Below are positions 62,669-64,000 of a DNA stretch of 64,000 bases, in pieces; the first letter of the stretch is position 1; each line of letters begins with the position of its first letter. Both the position numbers and the translations under genes were made by a program. The stretch is from a virus: IMG/VR virus record IMGVR_UViG_3300032214_001486, positions 1 through 64,000 of that record; one strand, written 5' to 3'. The notes beneath the pieces were generated by a model. That model saw nothing but the letters and a program-made list of their open reading frames with translations, ran no database searches and was not told the DNA's origin.

Positions 62669-63139
62669 CTACGGGCCCACGGGGCCGGGGAGAGGGGCAG
62701 GGGCAGAGTCAGGAAGGGGGGATAGCCGCCCGCTATGCGGGTAGGACGCGGCGATCAGGACACCGGGGGGCGAGGGGAAGCTAAGCGGTTGATCGTGCAG
62801 AACGATCAAAACGCGGCTCTCAGCGAGATAACCGATACACCTCCCCTGGTAGCGCGTAATTGTGTCGATCACCCGGTCCACCGGGCTCGGCCGGTCATCG
62901 TCCCAGGCCAGCAGAAACCGGCTTTGATATTCGTGAATTCGTGAGATTGTGCGGATCGCGTGGTCCTTGTCTACTTCAATCACGTCGCCCACATGGACGC
63001 CGTGAACCTCGGCGTTGAGGGCGTTTTCGCTAAAGAGCACCAGCACAAAGTTACCGTCTAAGCGCAGGCCGGGGAACACTTCACCCCCGCAATAGACGTT
63101 GACCTCGGCGTTTTCGCGGGGGGATACGGACTCAGACAT
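62669..63139 (-). CDS. Hypothetical protein, 156 aa
   Basis: Start at ATG 63139 with CCGGAG upstream; a longer frame would run through a palindrome. Strand-rich core (FVLVLFSENALNAEVHGVHVGDVIEVDK) then an alpha/beta part and a Pro-rich tail. Unknown. Confidence 0.62.
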   Translation of the reverse strand: MSESVSPRENAEVNVYCGGEVFPGLRLDGNFVLVLFSENALNAEVHGVHVGDVIEVDKDHAIRTISRIHEYQSRFLLAWDDDRPSPVDRVIDTITRYQGRCIGYLAESRVLIVLHDQPLSFPSPPGVLIAASYPHSGRLSPLPDSAPAPLPGPVGP

Positions 63140-63154
63140 AACGTGCGCTCCGGG

Positions 63155-63172
63155 TATTGTCAAGCGACAATA
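63155..63172. promoter_or_regulatory. Perfect palindrome, operator candidate
   Basis: TATTGTC and GACAATA are perfect inverted arms around AAGC. It lies between the SNF2 gene and the 62669 gene on the minus strand; a TTGACA on the minus strand is part of it, but its 17-bp partner would overlap the start codon. A repressor site is possible. Confidence 0.4.
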
Positions 63173-63207
63173 GGTTAGTGTAAGGGGGCGAGCGGGGCAG
63201 GGCGGGA

Positions 63208-64000
63208 TCAAAGGCGCTTTGCGCGCAATACCTTGGGTTTAACCTTGCGGTTGGAGAGAACGGACACCCCGCGCCGCTTGCGCTCGGCCCGGACCAGACG
63301 CATACGGGCGGCTGCATCGGCGGTGTTCAACGGCTTGCCGATCTCCAAAATAATACCCTCGGCCAGCTTCACCCGGCGAATGGTGTTGGGGGCAAAGCTG
63401 GTCAAGCTACGCACGATGATCTGCATGACATTGTTCTGTCGGTTGATCTTGCGGGTTCTGTATCTATTGCGGCGTAGGTGGCGCTGTAGCGCGTCAATCG
63501 GCCATCGGGTAGCGTCGAAGATGACGCTACGGACGATCTTCTCGTTGTCCGGTAGCGGAGGCAGGTCGAGCGCCGCCTTGGGGTTGTGGCTCACCAGGGG
63601 TACACCCTTGGATAGCTCTTTGATCTTCCGCCAGACGCTCAGTGTCTCGGGCGAGGATTGGTGCTCAATCGTCGCGGTCCCGATATGCTGGGCCACCAGC
63701 GTCCGCTTGCGCTCCACAATATCAGTGATCCGGTCGTCTAAGGTGCCCTCGGCGTGCAGATACCAGATGGTCGTCGGCCGCTTCTGGCCCAACCGACGAA
63801 TTCGATCTTCTGCCTGTTCCTCCGCAGCCGGGGTCCACCAGCGTTCCAAAAAGAGCAGGTTCGCGGCCCGCACCAGCGTAATGCCTTCCGCCGCGGCGCG
63901 GGAACCGATGAATACATCGACCTGCCCGGACTTGAAAGCATCGACTGACGCTTGCCGCTGTTCCGTGCTCGATGACCCGTCAAGGCGGGTGTAGGTCACA
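63208..64000 (-). CDS. SNF2-family helicase, C-terminal part (cut by window edge)
   Basis: Only the C-terminal lobe is in the window; the gene continues beyond 64000. RLDGSSSTEQRQASVDAF, IGSRAAAEGITLVRAANLLFLE and WWTPAAEEQAEDRIRRLGQKRPT are SNF2 helicase motifs IV, V and VI. About 170 further residues, including a basic RRNRYRTRKINRQN patch, follow the core. Probably a DNA translocase in replication or repair; on the opposite strand from the helicase at 2784. Confidence 0.85.
   Translation of the reverse strand, partial: VTYTRLDGSSSTEQRQASVDAFKSGQVDVFIGSRAAAEGITLVRAANLLFLERWWTPAAEEQAEDRIRRLGQKRPTTIWYLHAEGTLDDRITDIVERKRTLVAQHIGTATIEHQSSPETLSVWRKIKELSKGVPLVSHNPKAALDLPPLPDNEKIVRSVIFDATRWPIDALQRHLRRNRYRTRKINRQNNVMQIIVRSLTSFAPNTIRRVKLAEGIILEIGKPLNTADAAARMRLVRAERKRRGVSVLSNRKVKPKVLRAKRL

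Noticed and set aside
63136-63164. Minus-strand promoter TTGACA-17-TTATGT
   Set aside because: The supposed -10 overlaps the start codon of the gene it would serve, so it was kept only as a palindrome.

Overview
The window looks like an internal 64 kb of a large, GC-rich, tailed-phage-like genome. Genes are short and tightly packed with many 1-17 nt overlaps. Most products are small and unknown. Among them sit phage-type replication, repair and nucleotide genes, ten tRNA genes, a tmRNA and a candidate lysis set. I see no rRNA, no ribosomal proteins and no obvious terminase, portal or major capsid gene, so the packaging and head genes are probably outside the window. The host cannot be named. 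SD-led ATG, GTG and TTG starts and sigma70-like promoters fit a GC-rich bacterium. A tyrosine recombinase and a Cro/XRE-like repressor candidate leave room for a temperate or integrating lifestyle.

Layout. 1-10.8 kb (+): small hypothetical genes broken up by strong promoters, a superfamily 2 helicase (2784-4742), a Nudix-like gene and a Cas4/RecB-like nuclease. 10.9-17.8 kb (+): RNA island with tRNAs Leu(TAA), Val(TAC), Asn(GTT), Arg(CCT), Glu(TTC), Thr(TGT), Leu(TAG), Met(CAT), Lys(TTT) and Gln(TTG), a one-piece tmRNA, at least one further structured RNA, and a Ham1/RdgB-like pyrophosphatase. 17.8-26.4 kb (+): two zinc-knuckle/HTH-repeat proteins, a split formylglycine-generating-enzyme-like (C-type-lectin fold) locus, a cupin, a truncated MT-A70 gene and a SpoT-like HD hydrolase. 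26.4-44.8 kb (+): replication, recombination and DNA modification: RecA-like ATPase with a probable SSB, two beta-class DNA methyltransferases, a uracil-DNA-glycosylase/DNA polymerase A fusion, a DUF4326/2OG-oxygenase fusion, thymidine kinase, a full MT-A70 methyltransferase, a Rad50-like ATPase, a small metallopeptidase and the integrase. 44.8-51.2 kb (both strands): XRE regulator, a set of long inverted and direct repeats, candidate endolysin/holin/spanin genes and small conserved phage genes. 51.2-64 kb (mostly -): one plus-strand virion-like protein, a flavodoxin-fold reductase, and a block of large unknown proteins including two left-handed beta-helix proteins, ending in a SNF2 helicase cut by the window edge.

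Regulation. About twenty promoters share one pattern: TTGAC(A/G), usually NNCGGCA at the start of the spacer, a 16-18 (mostly 17) bp spacer, and a -10 that begins TA, often as GGTTAG. At eight of them a GC-rich hairpin, often with a T-tract, overlaps the promoter, so that the 5' arm of the hairpin lies upstream of, or is cut by, the predicted transcription start. Such a hairpin would stop read-through RNA while sparing RNA started at that promoter. I regard this insulator layout, the three tandem lectin-type C-terminal segments near 21.4-21.8 kb, the repeat cluster at 46.5-47.2 kb and the zinc-knuckle/HTH repeat proteins as the most unusual content. All functions are read from sequence motifs by eye; no database search was run.
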